A stretch of 64,000 bases of DNA from Janthinobacterium sp. GW456P (GCF_002127655.1 NZ_NEHB01000014.1:20287-84286), one strand, 5' to 3'. Shown: positions 39,201 through 52,419, numbered from the stretch's first letter. Notes: generated by a model from the sequence alone, not told the origin. Program-made: numbers and translations.

Positions 39201-40984
39201 CGTCGGGGCGTTTCGGCGTCACGGCCGCTTATTTGAATTCCGCCGACCAGATCCAGATCAAGATGGCGCAAGGCGCGAAGCCGGGCGAAGGCGGCCAGTT
39301 GCCGGGCCATAAGGTGTCCGAATACATCGCCAGCCTGCGCTTTTCCGTGCCGGGCGTGGGCCTGATTTCGCCGCCGCCGCACCACGACATCTATTCGATC
39401 GAAGATCTGGCGCAGCTGATCCATGACTTGAAGAACGCCAACCCGCGCGCCTCGATTTCCGTGAAACTGGTGTCGGAAGTGGGCATCGGCACGGTGGCCG
39501 CCGGCGTCACCAAGGCCAAGGCCGACCACGTCGTCGTCGCCGGCCACGATGGCGGCACGGGCGCCTCGCCACTGTCGTCCGTGAAACATGCGGGTACGCC
39601 GTGGGAGCTGGGTCTGGCGGAAACGCAACAAACCCTGGTCTTGAACGGCTTGCGCAGCCGCATCCGCGTGCAGGCCGACGGCCAGATGAAGACGGGCCGC
39701 GACGTGGTCATCGCCGCCCTGCTGGGCGCTGACGAGATCGGTTTCGCCACGGCGCCGCTGGTGGTCGAAGGCTGCATCATGATGCGCAAATGCCACTTGA
39801 ATACGTGTCCGGTGGGTGTGGCCACGCAAGATCCGGTGCTGCGCGCCAAGTTCTCGGGCAAACCCGAGTATGTCGTCAATTACTTCTTCTTCGTTGCCGA
39901 GGAAGCCCGTCAATTGATGGCGCAGCTGGGCATCCGCACGTACGACGAACTGATCGGCCGGGTTGACCTGCTGGACAAATCGAAGGCGATTTCGCACTGG
40001 AAGGCGCAGGGGCTGGACTTCTCGTCCATCTTCCACAAGCCGGAAACACCGGATCACCAGGCTTGCCGCCACGTGGAAAACCAGGACCATGCGCTGGAAA
40101 AGGCGCTCGATCACAAGCTGATCGCGCAAGCGCGCGCGGCGCTGGAAAAGGGCGAGCGCGTCTCCTTCATCTCGCCCGTGCGCAACCTGAACCGCACGGT
40201 GGGGACCATGCTGTCCGGCGAAGTGGCGAAGAAATACGGCCATGCCGGCTTGCCGGACGACACCATCCACATCCAGCTGCAAGGCACGGCGGGCCAGTCG
40301 GCCTGCGCCTTCCTGGCGCACGGCATCACGATCGACCTGGTGGGCGAGGGCAACGATTACGTGGGTAAAGGCTTGTCGGGCGGGCGCATCATCGTGCGGC
40401 CGAATACGGAATTCCGTGGCTGGGCCGTGGACAACATCATCATCGGCAACACGGTGCTGTACGGCGCCATCGCCGGCGAAGCTTTCTTCAACGGCGTGGC
40501 CGGTGAACGCTTTGCCGTGCGCAACTCGGGTGCCACCACGGTGGTCGAGGGCCTGGGCGACCATGGCTGCGAATACATGACGGGCGGCACGGTCGTGGTC
40601 CTGGGCAATACGGGCCGCAACTTCGCGGCCGGCATGTCGGGCGGCATCGCCTATGTGTATGACCCGGCGGGCGACTTTGCCAGCAAGTGCAACACGGCCA
40701 TGGTCAGTCTGGACAAGGTCGTGTCGGCAGCGGAACAGCATCTCGACCGCGATGCCTGGCATACGCAGCACCGCGACGGCGCGCCGGAAGCGGACGAGGT
40801 CATCCTCAAGCGCCTGATCGAGCGTCATTTCAAGCACACGGGCAGCACCCGCGCCCGCGTCCTGCTCGACGACTGGGCCGCGGCGCGCGGCAAGTTCGTG
40901 AAAGTCTTCCCGAACGAATACAAGCGCGCACTGATCGAGATGGCAGCGGACGCCGCCATGGAAGTGCAAGCCGTCGCCGCCTGA
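36284..40984 (+). CDS. gltB: Glutamate synthase (NADPH) large subunit
   Basis: The 1566-residue protein is a full-length GltB. A 15-residue propeptide precedes the catalytic Cys16 (EHDACGVGF) of the class II glutaminase domain (about 16-430). The central domain and FMN-binding TIM barrel follow (about 480-1240; [33 protein letters not shown]). The 3Fe-4S ligands are Cys1164, Cys1170 and Cys1175 ([16 protein letters not shown]). The C-terminal GXGXG beta-helix domain is at about 1290-1500. It transfers the glutamine amide to 2-oxoglutarate, with electrons from GltD. GGAGAAG precedes the start. gltD follows after 79 bp. Confidence 0.98.
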   Translation: MKAQGLYDPANEHDACGVGFVAHIKGNKTHSIVEQGLLILKNLDHRGAVGADALMGDGAGILIQIPDQYYREEMAKQGVELPPPGEYGVGMVFLPKEHASRIACEQEIERAVRIEGQVVLGWRNVPIDTDMPMSPTVRAKEPVIRQIFIGRGPDIMVTDALERKLYVIRKSSGHAIQALKLLHGKEFFVPSMSARTIVYKGLLLADQVGVYYKDLQDARCISALALVHQRFSTNTFPEWPLAHPYRLIAHNGEINTVKGNFNWMRAREGVMKSAVLGDDLQKLFPLIYEGQSDTACFDNALELLLMAGYPIAQAMMMMIPEAWENHTTMDDNRRAFYEYHAAMMEPWDGPAAMAFTDGRHIGGTLDRNGLRPARYIVTDDDLVVMASESGVLPIPESKIIQKWRLQPGKMFLIDLEAGRIIDDQELKNTYANAKPYKAWINSVRIKLDEIKLAEGQAKLDRAQGEKAQPSLLDRQQAFGYTQEDLKFLMAPMALAGEEATGSMGNDSPLAVMSNKLKPLYNYFKQLFAQVTNPPIDPIREAMVMSLVSFIGPKPNLLDTNNVNPPMRLEVAQPVLGFDDMARLRNISAHTGGKFKSYELDICYPLAWGKEGVEACLASLCAEAVDAVKSGHNILIVSDRAICADQVAIPALLATSTVHQHLVSKGLRASTGLVVETGSARETHHFALLAGYGAEAVHPYLAMETLAEMAHGLPGELSGEKAIYNYTKAVGKGLMKVMSKMGISTYMSYCGAQIFEAIGLNKSLVDKYFKGTASNVEGIGVFEVAEEALRLHALAFGNDPVLMDKLDAGGEYAFRVRGEDHMWTPDAIAKLQHSTRSNNFSSYKEYAQIINDQSRRHLTLRGLFEFKLDPTKAIPLDEVEPAKEIVKRFATGAMSLGSISTEAHATLAVAMNRIGGKSNTGEGGEDPNRYTQELKGIPIRQGDTMASVVGAEQIVVDIPLQEGDSMRSRIKQVASGRFGVTAAYLNSADQIQIKMAQGAKPGEGGQLPGHKVSEYIASLRFSVPGVGLISPPPHHDIYSIEDLAQLIHDLKNANPRASISVKLVSEVGIGTVAAGVTKAKADHVVVAGHDGGTGASPLSSVKHAGTPWELGLAETQQTLVLNGLRSRIRVQADGQMKTGRDVVIAALLGADEIGFATAPLVVEGCIMMRKCHLNTCPVGVATQDPVLRAKFSGKPEYVVNYFFFVAEEARQLMAQLGIRTYDELIGRVDLLDKSKAISHWKAQGLDFSSIFHKPETPDHQACRHVENQDHALEKALDHKLIAQARAALEKGERVSFISPVRNLNRTVGTMLSGEVAKKYGHAGLPDDTIHIQLQGTAGQSACAFLAHGITIDLVGEGNDYVGKGLSGGRIIVRPNTEFRGWAVDNIIIGNTVLYGAIAGEAFFNGVAGERFAVRNSGATTVVEGLGDHGCEYMTGGTVVVLGNTGRNFAAGMSGGIAYVYDPAGDFASKCNTAMVSLDKVVSAAEQHLDRDAWHTQHRDGAPEADEVILKRLIERHFKHTGSTRARVLLDDWAAARGKFVKVFPNEYKRALIEMAADAAMEVQAVAA

Positions 40985-41063
40985 GCCAGCCAAGCTCATT
41001 GCCAAATGAACGACCAGGGAGCGGCCATGCCGCTCCCCGCCAGCCAAATACAAAGGAACTATC

Positions 41064-42527
<1,464 letters not shown>

Positions 42528-42531
42528 TTAA

Positions 42532-42597
42532 CGAGCAATTGTTCGTTTTTTTGACAGGGCCACGGCGCGGTTTGCGGCGTGGCCCTTGTTATTTTTA
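42532..42597 (+). terminator. Tandem terminators after gltD
   Basis: The first hairpin (ACGAGC-AATT-GTTCGT, 42532-42547, one G-U pair) is followed by seven T. The second (42557-42585) pairs GGGCCACG with CGTGGCCC around a GC-rich loop and is followed by TTGTTATTTTT. Together they separate gltBD from the mla operon. Confidence 0.75.
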
Positions 42598-42775
42598 GTT
42601 GGCAGGTCGATGGCCGTGAACGCTGGCGGATGAGGGCGCGATGCGCAGGTCAAATTTCCACTACAATATCTGACTTTCGATTCATTAGTGTTGTATTCTT
42701 CCCCATTACGGGGCTGTCCCAAGGGGTGTCTCAGCAGAGGTTGGCGTTTCTGCACTACAATACGCCATTAAAATA

Positions 42776-43597
42776 GTGAGCTTCGTCGTGCCAAATCTTG
42801 TTGAGATCCGTGATTTACACTTTGCCTATGGAGAACGTTCGATTTTATCGGGCCTTCAAATGGATTTCCCACGTGGAAAAGTTGTGGCCGTCATGGGTGG
42901 CTCCGGCAGTGGCAAGACGACCGTACTGCGCCTGATCGGCGGGCAGTTGCGTCCCAGTTCCGGTTCCGTGAATGTGGACGGCCAGATCGTCCATACGCTG
43001 GGGACCGACCAGTTATATCAGTTGCGCCGCAAGATGGGCATGCTGTTCCAGCACGGCGCCCTGTTTACGGATTTGACGGCGTTCGAAAACGTCGCGTTCC
43101 CTCTGCGCGAACACACGGACTTGAATGAAGAGCTGATCCGCACCCTGGTGCTGATGAAGCTGCACGCCGTGGGCTTGCGCAATGCGGCGCAATTGAAGCC
43201 GGCCGAGATCTCGGGCGGCATGGGCCGCCGCGTCGCGCTGGCGCGCGCCATCGCGCTCGACCCCGAACTGATCATGTACGACGAGCCGTTCGCCGGCCTG
43301 GACCCGATTTCCATGGGCGTGACGGCCAATTTGATCCGCAATCTGAACGATGCGCTGGGCTCCACGTCTATCCTGGTATCGCACGATGTGAAGGAGTGTT
43401 TCGCCATCGCTGATTACGTCTATTTTCTGTCATCGGGCAAAATTGTGGCGCACGGCACGCCGGCCGAGATGGCCGTGTCGACGCATCCGTACGTCAAGCA
43501 GTTCGTCAATGCCGAGGCCGATGGCCCCGTGCCCTTCCATTATCCGGGCAAGTCGCTGGCCGACGACCTGGGCCTGCATGCGGGAGCGGGCCGATGA
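42776..43597 (+). CDS. mlaF: MlaF, ATPase of the phospholipid transport ABC complex
   Basis: 273 residues beginning at GTG. ABC ATPase signatures: Walker A GGSGSGKTT (about 40-48), Q-loop (MLFQHGALF), signature AEISGGMGRRVALARAI with the ISGGM variant typical of MlaF, and Walker B (LIMYDEPFAGLD). MlaF powers the MlaFEDB complex of the inner membrane, which moves phospholipids between the inner membrane and the periplasmic carrier MlaC to preserve outer-membrane lipid asymmetry. It is the first gene of mlaFED-A-C-B; mlaE overlaps it by 4 bp (ATGA). The upstream 178 bp show no clear promoter beyond AT-rich segments. Confidence 0.96.
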   Translation: MSFVVPNLVEIRDLHFAYGERSILSGLQMDFPRGKVVAVMGGSGSGKTTVLRLIGGQLRPSSGSVNVDGQIVHTLGTDQLYQLRRKMGMLFQHGALFTDLTAFENVAFPLREHTDLNEELIRTLVLMKLHAVGLRNAAQLKPAEISGGMGRRVALARAIALDPELIMYDEPFAGLDPISMGVTANLIRNLNDALGSTSILVSHDVKECFAIADYVYFLSSGKIVAHGTPAEMAVSTHPYVKQFVNAEADGPVPFHYPGKSLADDLGLHAGAGR

Positions 43598-44379
43598 TCG
43601 CGCGTTTCCTGGCGTCGATCGGAGCATGGTTGCGCAATTCGGTACAAGACCTCGGCTTTGCCGTGCGTTCCTTCTTTATCGTCGTGGCCGCCTCGGGCGG
43701 ACTGTGGCGCCGGCCCCACCTGCTCATTGAGCAACTGTTTTATATCGGCAGCCGTTCGCTGGTGATCATCGCCGTCTCCGGCCTGTTTGTCGGCATGGTG
43801 CTGGGCTTGCAAGGTTATTACACCCTGAGCACCTTTGGCGCGACGCAGTCGCTGGGGCAGCTCGTTGCGCTGTCGCTGATGCGCGAACTGGGACCGGTCG
43901 TCACGGCGTTGCTGTTCGCGGGCCGCGCCGGCACCTCGCTGACGGCGGAAATCGGCCTGATGAAGGCGGGCGAGCAATTGTCGGCCATGGAAATGATGGC
44001 CGTGAACCCGATCCAGCGCGTGCTGGCGCCCCGTTTCTGGGCCGGCGTGATCGCCATGCCTATCCTGGGCGGCATCTTCACGGCCGTCGGCATCATCGGC
44101 AGCTATCTGGTCGGCGTGGTGCTGATCGGCGTCGACGAAGGCTCGTTCTGGTCGCAGATGCAAGGCGGCGTGAATGTTTGGAAGGATATCGTCAACGGTA
44201 CGTATGTCAAAAGCTTGGTGTTCGGGATCGCGGTGACCTTTATCGCCCTGTTCCAGGGTTATCAGGCGCAGCCGACACCGGAAGACGTCTCCGGCGCCAC
44301 CACGCGCACGGTGGTGATTTCCTCGCTGATGGTGTGGTGGCTCGATTTCATGATGACGGCGTTGATGTTTAGCAAGTAA
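43594..44379 (+). CDS. mlaE: MlaE, permease of the phospholipid transport ABC complex
   Basis: 261 residues, the usual MlaE length, with an amphipathic N-terminal helix and five or six membrane segments. One is FYIGSRSLVIIAVSGLFVGMVLGLQGYYTL, containing the conserved GxxxGxxLGLQ region; others are LGPVVTALLFAGRAGTSLTAEIGLMKAGEQLSAMEMMAVNPIQRVLAPRFWAGVIAMPILGGIF and the C-terminal VISSLMVWWLDFMMTALMF. Translation is coupled to mlaF by an ATGA overlap. mlaD follows after 79 bp. Confidence 0.96.
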   Translation: MIARFLASIGAWLRNSVQDLGFAVRSFFIVVAASGGLWRRPHLLIEQLFYIGSRSLVIIAVSGLFVGMVLGLQGYYTLSTFGATQSLGQLVALSLMRELGPVVTALLFAGRAGTSLTAEIGLMKAGEQLSAMEMMAVNPIQRVLAPRFWAGVIAMPILGGIFTAVGIIGSYLVGVVLIGVDEGSFWSQMQGGVNVWKDIVNGTYVKSLVFGIAVTFIALFQGYQAQPTPEDVSGATTRTVVISSLMVWWLDFMMTALMFSK

Positions 44380-44458
44380 TTACGGATCAGCAAAAAAATT
44401 AGCGGCCTGGGCTGTAACTGCGCAGGTGGCGGCAAGTAAAAATTATTTAGGATTGTTT

Positions 44459-44929
44459 ATGCAACGTAAATCTTTGGATGTCTGGGTTGGCTTGTTCGTC
44501 TTGCTGGGTGTGGCGGCGGTGATGTTTCTGGCGTTCAAGGCCGGCAATATGAGCTCGCTGTCTTTCAGCAAGACGTATACCATTACGGCAAAGTTCGACA
44601 ATATTGGCGGCCTCAAGCCGCAGGCACCCGTCAAGGGCGCGGGCGTGGTGGTAGGGCGCGTGGCGCAGATCACATTTGACGACAAGACGTATCAGGCGCT
44701 GGTGAAACTCGACATCGAAGATGGCTACAAATTTCCGAAAGACAGCTCGGCCAAGATTTTGACGGCCGGTTTGCTGGGTGAGCAATATATCGGCCTGGAA
44801 GCAGGCGGTGATTTGGCCAACCTGGCAGAGGGCGACAAGATCGCCCGTACTCAATCGGCCACAGTGCTGGAAGACCTGATCAATCAGTTCATCTACAGCA
44901 AGGCAGCGGAAGGAAAGGACAGCAAATGA
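44459..44929 (+). CDS. mlaD: MlaD, MCE-domain protein
   Basis: 156 residues. One N-terminal membrane anchor (about 8-27, VWVGLFVLLGVAAVMFLAFKAG) precedes a single MCE domain (about 36-115: YTITAKFDNIGGLKPQAPVKGAGVVVGRVAQITFD ... SSAKILTAGLLGEQYIGLEAGGD). The C-terminal helix VLEDLINQFIYSKA forms the hexamer pore in relatives. The start at 44459 (AGGA upstream) removes an 11-residue in-frame extension. The stop overlaps the mlaA start by 4 bp. Confidence 0.96.
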   Translation: MQRKSLDVWVGLFVLLGVAAVMFLAFKAGNMSSLSFSKTYTITAKFDNIGGLKPQAPVKGAGVVVGRVAQITFDDKTYQALVKLDIEDGYKFPKDSSAKILTAGLLGEQYIGLEAGGDLANLAEGDKIARTQSATVLEDLINQFIYSKAAEGKDSK

Positions 44930-45807
44930 GCGAGTCGACCAAAAAAAATCAAGGCAGCCTGGCGCGTATCGGCCTGGCCCTGGCCATCGCCGCCGGCGTG
45001 AGCGCCTGCGCCACCGGCACCAATCCGCGCGACCCGCTGGAAGGGTATAACCGCGCCATGTTCAAGTTCAACGACACCGTCGACCAGGTGGCGCTGAAGC
45101 CCGTTGCCACGGCCTACAAGACGGTGACGCCGTCGTTCGTGCAAACAGGCGTGGGCAACTTCTTCGGCAACCTGGCCGATGTGTGGAGTGCCGTGAACAA
45201 CTTGCTGCAAGGCAAGGGAGAAGCGGGCTTGCAAGACGTCGTGCGCGTCAGCATGAACTCGACCTTCGGCATCCTCGGCCTGATCGACATCGCGTCGCAG
45301 GCCGGCATTCCCAAGCATAACGAAGACTTTGGCCAGACCCTGGGCTGGTACGGCGTCCAGTCGGGGCCGTACGTGATGCTGCCGCTGCTGGGCCCATCGA
45401 CCGTGCGCGACACGGTGGCCTTGCCGCTCGACATCGCAGGCGACCCATGGCGCTACAAGGATCCCGTCAATGTACGCAATATCGGCACGGTGACGCGCGT
45501 GGTCGACAAGCGCGCCGCGCTGCTCGACGCGACCAACCTGATGGAAGCGGCCGCGCTGGACCGCTATGAATTCATCCGCGACGGTTTCCTGCAGGCGCGC
45601 GAAAGCAAGGTGTTCGACGGTGATACGGACCGCCGCGACCGCAAAGTGCCAAAAAACGACAGCAGCGATTACGAGCCGGAGTACGAGGCAAAACCGCAAG
45701 CTGCCAATGACGCGCCTGCGGCCACCGCCGCCGCCGAGGTGGCGCCAGCGGACCTCGTAACATCTGGTAGCAATACCGTTGCTTCCGAGGCCAGGCCCCA
45801 GGAGTAA
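44926..45807 (+). CDS. mlaA: MlaA (VacJ) outer-membrane lipoprotein
   Basis: The 293-residue protein has a lipoprotein signal ending in the lipobox VSAC (Cys26). The MlaA/VacJ domain (about 33-235) has the landmark DPLEGYNRAMFKFNDTVDQVALKPVATAYK and LGWYGVQSGPYVMLPLLGPSTVRDTVALPLD. A low-complexity Ala/Glu-rich tail follows. MlaA extracts mislocalised phospholipids from the outer leaflet and passes them to MlaC. In E. coli mlaA lies elsewhere; here it is inside the mla operon, overlapping mlaD by an ATGA. This arrangement is known in betaproteobacteria. Confidence 0.96.
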   Translation: MSESTKKNQGSLARIGLALAIAAGVSACATGTNPRDPLEGYNRAMFKFNDTVDQVALKPVATAYKTVTPSFVQTGVGNFFGNLADVWSAVNNLLQGKGEAGLQDVVRVSMNSTFGILGLIDIASQAGIPKHNEDFGQTLGWYGVQSGPYVMLPLLGPSTVRDTVALPLDIAGDPWRYKDPVNVRNIGTVTRVVDKRAALLDATNLMEAAALDRYEFIRDGFLQARESKVFDGDTDRRDRKVPKNDSSDYEPEYEAKPQAANDAPAATAAAEVAPADLVTSGSNTVASEARPQE

Positions 45808-45878
45808 ACTGAACACAAGAACACCACGGCTGCGATCAACGCCAGCCGGTGCATAGCAACACCATGAAAGGTAGAACC

Positions 45879-46514
45879 ATGAAATTGATGAAACAACTGC
45901 TGGCGATGGCGACCATCGCCTTTGCCACCGCGGCCCAGGCCGCACCCGCCGTCGAAGCGCCGGACGCCTTGGTCAAACGCATCAGCCAGGACGTGATCGA
46001 CACGGCCAAGGCCGACAAGGCCATCCAGGCCGGCGATATCAAGCGCGTCACCGAATTGGTGGAAAGCAAGATCTTGCCGTATGTGGATTTCCAGCGCATG
46101 ACGTCCCTGGCCGCCGGCCGCTTCTGGCGCGATGCCACGCCGGACCAGCAAAAGCAGCTGTCCAGCGAATTCCGCACCCTGCTGATCTACACGTATTCGG
46201 GCGCCCTGTCGCAGATCAAGAACGAAACCGTGGAATTCAAGCCGCTGCGCGCCGACCCCGCCGACACGGAAGTGGAAGTGCGCTCGCAAGTGAACGTGGC
46301 GCGCGGCGAACCCGTGCCGCTGAACTACCGCGTGGCGAAAACCCCGGCCGGCTGGAAGATCTATGACATCAACGTGCTGGGCGCGTGGCTGGTGGAAACG
46401 TACAAAAGCAGCTTTGCCAGCGAGATCAGCAAGGGTGGCATCGATGGCCTGATCAAGACCTTGCAGGCAAAAAACAAGGCCCTGGCCAGCCGTCCCGCTG
46501 CCAAAGCCAAATAA
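45879..46514 (+). CDS. mlaC: MlaC, periplasmic phospholipid carrier
   Basis: 211 residues. A signal peptide (about 1-22, LLAMATIAFATAAQA) precedes the MlaC/Ttg2D domain: SQDVIDTAKADKAIQAGDIKRVTELVESKILPYVDFQRMTSLAAGRFWRDATPDQQKQLSSEFRTLLIYTYSGAL and VNYRVAKTP-like GWKIYDINVLGAWLVETYKSSFASEI. It ferries phospholipid between MlaA and MlaFEDB. The start at 45879 has AAAGGT upstream; ATGs at 45849 and 45864 are also in frame but give poorer signal peptides. Confidence 0.96.
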   Translation: MKLMKQLLAMATIAFATAAQAAPAVEAPDALVKRISQDVIDTAKADKAIQAGDIKRVTELVESKILPYVDFQRMTSLAAGRFWRDATPDQQKQLSSEFRTLLIYTYSGALSQIKNETVEFKPLRADPADTEVEVRSQVNVARGEPVPLNYRVAKTPAGWKIYDINVLGAWLVETYKSSFASEISKGGIDGLIKTLQAKNKALASRPAAKAK

Positions 46515-46566
46515 TCGGCTATCATATAGCTCCAGACCCAGCTCCAGACCAGCGCAGCCCGACGCC

Positions 46567-46914
46567 ATGCCCGACTCTCTCGACACCTTGCAGTCCCTGA
46601 CTTCCCTGACCGTGCACAATGCCACTTCGGCATTGGAGCAGGGTCTGGACGCCATCCGCTCGGGTCAGACGAAGTTTGACTTGCGCAACGTCAAGGCCGT
46701 CGATTCGGCCGCCGTGTCCGTCATGCTGACGTGGCAGCGCGCCGCGCAGGACGCGGGCGGCGTGCTGGAGCTGAAAAACCTGCCGAACAACCTGAAAAAC
46801 CTCACCAAGCTGTATGGCGTCTGCTCGCTCGTCTCGAGCACCTTGAGCGCCGACGACTGCGCCAGCGCCGGCGGCCACGCCGAACGCAGCCCGTCCGACC
46901 TGCATCATCATTGA
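46567..46914 (+). CDS. mlaB: MlaB, STAS-domain subunit
   Basis: A 115-residue single STAS domain: SLTVHNATSALEQGLDAIRSGQTKFDLRNVKAVDSAAVSVMLTWQRAAQDAGGVLELKNLPNNLKNLTKLYGV. The AVDSAAVSVML segment is the conserved STAS loop that contacts the MlaF ATPase in the inner-membrane complex. The tail ends with three histidines. It follows mlaC by 52 bp. A 211-bp intergenic region follows before the next ABC transporter. Confidence 0.92.
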   Translation: MPDSLDTLQSLTSLTVHNATSALEQGLDAIRSGQTKFDLRNVKAVDSAAVSVMLTWQRAAQDAGGVLELKNLPNNLKNLTKLYGVCSLVSSTLSADDCASAGGHAERSPSDLHHH

Positions 46915-47008
46915 TCCTGTCCCACTCCCCGCATCAGCAGTAGCTTTCAAGCCGGCAGGCCAGCAGCGCCGCCGGCTTGATCTCCAAGTGTTCCACGAAT
47001 TTTCCAAC

Positions 47009-47014
47009 TATAAT
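47009..47014 (+). promoter_or_regulatory. Possible -10 element upstream of the YadGH-type transporter
   Basis: A perfect TATAAT lies in the 211-bp gap between mlaB and the ABC transporter, 112 bp before the start codon. I find no good -35 hexamer at normal spacing, so this is a tentative internal promoter. Confidence 0.3.
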
Positions 47015-47125
47015 TGACTGTTGCGCCGTCCTCGCCTGAAGGTGGCGCCCTGCACCGGCCTGCCGGCCTCGATGTCTCCGGCAACTGGCGCATCACACCA
47101 GACGCATTACACTTGAAACAAGCAC

Positions 47126-48043
47126 ATGACCGCAATTCAAATCACGAATGTAGAAAAGAGCTATAAATCGCTCAAGGCGCTGGGCGGCGTGTCGCTGGCC
47201 ATCGAAGAAGGCGAGTTCTTTGGCCTGCTCGGTCCCAATGGCGCCGGCAAGACCACCCTCATTTCCATCATCGCCGGCCTGATACGCCCCGACGCGGGCA
47301 CCGTCAAGATCCATGGCCACGACGTGGTCAAGGACTTCCGCAACGCGCGCCGCAACCTGGGCGTGGTGCCGCAGGAACTCGTGTTCGACCCGTTTTTCAC
47401 CGTGCGCGAAACCCTGCGCCTGCAGTCCGGCTATTTCGGCCTGCCGAACAACGACAAGTGGATCGACGAGGTCATGGAAAACCTCGACCTGACCGGCAAG
47501 GCCGACACCAACATGCGCGCGCTGTCCGGCGGCATGAAGCGCCGCGTGCTCGTCGCCCAGGCGCTGGTGCACAAGCCGCCCGTCATCGTGCTCGATGAGC
47601 CGACGGCCGGCGTCGACGTGGAACTGCGCCAGACGCTGTGGAAGTTCATCTCGCGCCTGAACCGCGAAGGCGGCCACACGGTCGTGCTGACCACCCACTA
47701 CCTGGAAGAGGCGCAAGCCATGTGCCAGCGCGTCGCCATGCTGAAAAGCGGGAAGGTGGTGGCGCTCGACACCATGTCGGCCCTGATCCGCCGCATCGCC
47801 GGCTCGCAGCTGCAGCTGCACCTGAAACACGGCAGCCTCCCGGCCGACCTGCAGCACCTGGTGCTGCACCCGGAAGAACAGCACGCGCCGAACAAGTTCA
47901 GCCTGCGCGTCAACGAATACAGCGAAGTCGAGAAAATCCTCGCCCGCCTGCGTGTAGCGGGCGTCGAGATCGATGAAATGCAATTGCAACAAGCCGACCT
48001 GGAAGATATCTTCTTGCAGATCATGGATAAAGGTACCGTATGA
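47126..48043 (+). CDS. ABC exporter ATP-binding protein (YadG-like)
   Basis: 305 residues: an ABC ATPase (Walker A GPNGAGKTT at about 36-44; GVVPQELVFDPFFTVRETL; signature ALSGGMKRRVLVAQAL; Walker B PPVIVLDEPTAGVDVELR; switch His in VLTTHYLEEA). A C-terminal regulatory extension (about 225-305) is common in ABC-2 ATPases. It pairs with the permease encoded downstream, which overlaps it by 4 bp. Relatives such as E. coli YadGH are exporters of uncertain substrate. The position between mla genes and ibaG suggests, but does not prove, an envelope-lipid role. Confidence 0.93.
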   Translation: MTAIQITNVEKSYKSLKALGGVSLAIEEGEFFGLLGPNGAGKTTLISIIAGLIRPDAGTVKIHGHDVVKDFRNARRNLGVVPQELVFDPFFTVRETLRLQSGYFGLPNNDKWIDEVMENLDLTGKADTNMRALSGGMKRRVLVAQALVHKPPVIVLDEPTAGVDVELRQTLWKFISRLNREGGHTVVLTTHYLEEAQAMCQRVAMLKSGKVVALDTMSALIRRIAGSQLQLHLKHGSLPADLQHLVLHPEEQHAPNKFSLRVNEYSEVEKILARLRVAGVEIDEMQLQQADLEDIFLQIMDKGTV

Positions 48044-48801
48044 TTTCGACAGGATTTCGCACCCTCGTCTACAAAGAGACGCTGCGCTTCTGGAAAGTGG
48101 CAACGCAAACCGTGGCCGCGCCCGTGCTCACGTCGATGCTGTACCTGCTGGTGTTCGGCCATGTGTTAGATGGCCGCGTCGAGCCGAGCCCCGGCGTCAG
48201 CTATACGGCCTTCCTGATTCCCGGCCTGGTCATGATGAGCGTGCTGCAAAACGCGTTTGCCAATTCCTCGTCCTCGCTGATCCAGTCCAAGATCACGGGC
48301 AACCTGGTGTTCGTGCTATTGACGCCCCTGTCGCACTGGGAAATCTTCTCGGCGTATGTACTCGCTTCCGTCGCGCGCGGCCTGGCCGTGGGCTTTGGCG
48401 TGTTTGCCATCACTTGCTGGTTCGCCGACCTGTCGTTTGTCGCGCCGCTGTGGATCGTCATCTTCGCGTTTCTCGGCGCCGCCATGCTGGGCACCATGGG
48501 CCTGATCGCCGGCATCTGGGCCGAGAAATTCGACCAGCTGGCCGCCTTCCAGAACTTTTTGATCATGCCGGCCACCTTTTTGTCGGGCGTGTTCTATTCG
48601 ATCCATTCGCTGCCCGCGTTCTGGCAGACGGTGTCGCACCTGAACCCCTTCTTTTACATGATCGACGGCTTCCGCTACGGCTTCTTCGGCACCTCCGACG
48701 TCAGCCCGTGGCTCAGTCTTTCCATCGTCGCCGGCTTCCTCGTGATCCTGGCGCTGGCGTCGATCCGCCTGCTGAAAAGCGGCTATCGTTTGCGTCACTA
48801 G
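48040..48801 (+). CDS. ABC-2 type exporter permease (YadH-like)
   Basis: 253 residues with six membrane segments and the ABC-2 fold: FRTLVYKETLRFWKVATQTVAAPVLTSMLYLLVFGHVL, SYTAFLIPGLVMMSVLQNAFANSSSSLIQSKITGNLVFVLLTPLSHWEIF, and the late NFLIMPATFLSGVFYSIHSLPAFWQTVSHLNPFFYMIDGFRYGFFG that is strongly conserved in this family. The start overlaps the ATPase gene, so the two are translated together. ibaG follows after 70 bp. Confidence 0.93.
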   Translation: MISTGFRTLVYKETLRFWKVATQTVAAPVLTSMLYLLVFGHVLDGRVEPSPGVSYTAFLIPGLVMMSVLQNAFANSSSSLIQSKITGNLVFVLLTPLSHWEIFSAYVLASVARGLAVGFGVFAITCWFADLSFVAPLWIVIFAFLGAAMLGTMGLIAGIWAEKFDQLAAFQNFLIMPATFLSGVFYSIHSLPAFWQTVSHLNPFFYMIDGFRYGFFGTSDVSPWLSLSIVAGFLVILALASIRLLKSGYRLRH

Positions 48802-48871
48802 TTGCGACACTGATTGCGCCATTGACGGCGGCATATCCCATTACTACCTTATTCAATATCAAGGACTTATC

Positions 48872-50363
<1,492 letters not shown>

Positions 50364-50383
50364 AAACAAGAAAAGGAACGAGC

Positions 50384-51064
50384 ATGAACGGATCGAACAA
50401 CGGTGACAGCTCCCAGCTGATTTTGGCGCTCTCGAAAGGCCGCATTTTTGAGGACACCATGCCGCTGCTGGAAGCGGCCGGCATCAAGGTGCTGGAAAAC
50501 CCGGAGACCTCGCGCAAGCTGATCTTGGCCACCAACGATCCGAACGTGCGCGTCATCATCGTGCGCGCCAGCGACGTGCCGACCTATGTGCAGTATGGCG
50601 CGGCCGATTTCGGCGTGGCGGGCAAGGATGTCTTGCTCGAGCACGGCGGCGAAGGCCTGTACCAGCCGATCGACCTGAATATCGCTGCCTGCCGCATGTC
50701 GGTGGCGGTGCAAGCCGGTTTTGACTATGAAAAGGCCGTGCACCAGGGCGCGCGCCTGCGCGTGGCCACCAAGTTCGTGCACACGGCGCGCGAGCACTTC
50801 GCCGCCAAGGGCGTGCACGTCGACCTGATCAAGCTGTATGGTTCGATGGAGCTGGCGCCTTTGGTCGGCCTGTCCGACGCCATCGTCGACCTGGTCAGCA
50901 CGGGCAGCACCCTGCGCGCGAACAACCTCGTCGAGGTCGAGCACATCATGGAAATTTCGTCGCGCCTGGTGGTCAACCAGGCTGCGCTCAAGCTCAAGCG
51001 CGAGCGCTTGCAGCCGATCATCGAGGCGTTTGAACGCGCCTCGCAAACTGCTTCGCAAGCCTAG
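50384..51064 (+). CDS. hisG: ATP phosphoribosyltransferase, short form (HisG-S)
   Basis: 226 residues, so the short form lacking the C-terminal histidine-binding domain; such enzymes need the HisZ subunit, whose gene is not in the window. Landmarks: [54 protein letters not shown], and the PRPP-binding [23 protein letters not shown] segment [24 protein letters not shown]. It is the first enzyme of histidine synthesis and the first his gene here, directly behind murA. Confidence 0.97.
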   Translation: MNGSNNGDSSQLILALSKGRIFEDTMPLLEAAGIKVLENPETSRKLILATNDPNVRVIIVRASDVPTYVQYGAADFGVAGKDVLLEHGGEGLYQPIDLNIAACRMSVAVQAGFDYEKAVHQGARLRVATKFVHTAREHFAAKGVHVDLIKLYGSMELAPLVGLSDAIVDLVSTGSTLRANNLVEVEHIMEISSRLVVNQAALKLKRERLQPIIEAFERASQTASQA

Positions 51065-51093
51065 ACAACACATTCAGTAGCAGAAAGCCGATT

Positions 51094-52419
51094 ATGCCGA
51101 TACAGATACGCAAGCTCGATTCAAGCCAGGAAGGTTTCCAACAATCGCTCGACACCTTGCTGGCGTTCGAGGCGGGCACCGATGCAGCGATTGAAACGTC
51201 GGTCGCGAAAATCCTGGCCGATGTGAAAACGCGCGGCGACGCCGCCGTGCTGGAATACACCAACCGTTTCGACCGCATTCCGCATGGCGGCGCGGCGGAA
51301 ATGGCGGCCTTCGATATTTCGCAAGCCGAATTGCAGGCGGCCCTGAACGGCCTGCCGTCGGCCCAGCGCGAGGCGCTGCAGATCGCCGCGCAGCGCATCC
51401 GCGCCTTCCACGAACGCCAGCGCGAGGAATTGCGCGGTTTTACTTACACCGAGCCCGATGGCACGGTGCTGGGGCAAAAGATCACGCCGCTGGACCGGGT
51501 CGGCATCTACGTCCCGGGCGGCAAGGCCGCTTATCCGTCGTCGGTGCTGATGAACGCCATTCCCGCGCACGTGGCCGGCGTGGGCGAAATCATCATGGTG
51601 GTGCCGACGCCCGATGGCGTGAAAAACCAGATGGTGCTGGCCGCCGCCGCGATCGCGGGCGTGACGCGCGTGATCACCATCGGCGGCGCGCAAGCCGTCG
51701 GCGCGCTGGCCTACGGCACGCAGACCATCGCCGCCGTCGATAAAATCGTCGGCCCCGGCAACGCCTACGTGGCCGCCGCCAAGCGCCGCGTGTTCGGCAT
51801 CGTCGGCATCGACATGATCGCCGGGCCGTCCGAAATCCTGGTGCTGTGCGACGGCACGACGGACCCCGACTGGGTCGCGATGGACCTGTTTTCGCAGGCC
51901 GAGCACGACGAGCTGGCGCAAGCCATCCTGCTGTGCCCCGACGCGGACTATATCGCCAAGGTGGAAGAGAGCATCGCCAAGCTGCTGCCGACGATGCCGC
52001 GCCAGGCCACCATCAGCACTTCGCTGGCCGACCGTGGCGCGCTGATCAAGGTGCGCAGCATGGCCGAGGCGTGCGAGATCGCCAATGCCATCGCGGCCGA
52101 GCACCTGGAAATCTCGGCGGACAACCCACAGCAGTGGGCCGAGCAGATCCGCCACGCGGGCGCCATGTTCCTGGGCCGCTTCTCGTCCGAATCGCTGGGC
52201 GACTATTGCTGCGGTCCCAATCACGTGCTGCCGACCTCGCGTACGGCGCGCTTTTCGTCGCCGCTGGGCGTGTACGACTTCCAGAAGCGCTCGTCCATCA
52301 TCCACGTCAGCGAAGCGGGCGCGCAAACCCTGGGCCGTGTTGCCGCCACGCTGGCGTATGGCGAAGGCTTGCAGGCGCACGCGCGCAGCGCCGAACTGCG
52401 TCTGAAGCCGCAGCCATGA
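51094..52419 (+). CDS. hisD: Histidinol dehydrogenase
   Basis: 441 residues, full length. It catalyses the last two oxidations, from histidinol to histidine, with NAD and zinc. Landmarks: [88 protein letters not shown] (the Glu/His zinc site) and [22 protein letters not shown] methyltransferase gene begins inside its stop codon (ATGA overlap). Confidence 0.98.
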   Translation: MPIQIRKLDSSQEGFQQSLDTLLAFEAGTDAAIETSVAKILADVKTRGDAAVLEYTNRFDRIPHGGAAEMAAFDISQAELQAALNGLPSAQREALQIAAQRIRAFHERQREELRGFTYTEPDGTVLGQKITPLDRVGIYVPGGKAAYPSSVLMNAIPAHVAGVGEIIMVVPTPDGVKNQMVLAAAAIAGVTRVITIGGAQAVGALAYGTQTIAAVDKIVGPGNAYVAAAKRRVFGIVGIDMIAGPSEILVLCDGTTDPDWVAMDLFSQAEHDELAQAILLCPDADYIAKVEESIAKLLPTMPRQATISTSLADRGALIKVRSMAEACEIANAIAAEHLEISADNPQQWAEQIRHAGAMFLGRFSSESLGDYCCGPNHVLPTSRTARFSSPLGVYDFQKRSSIIHVSEAGAQTLGRVAATLAYGEGLQAHARSAELRLKPQP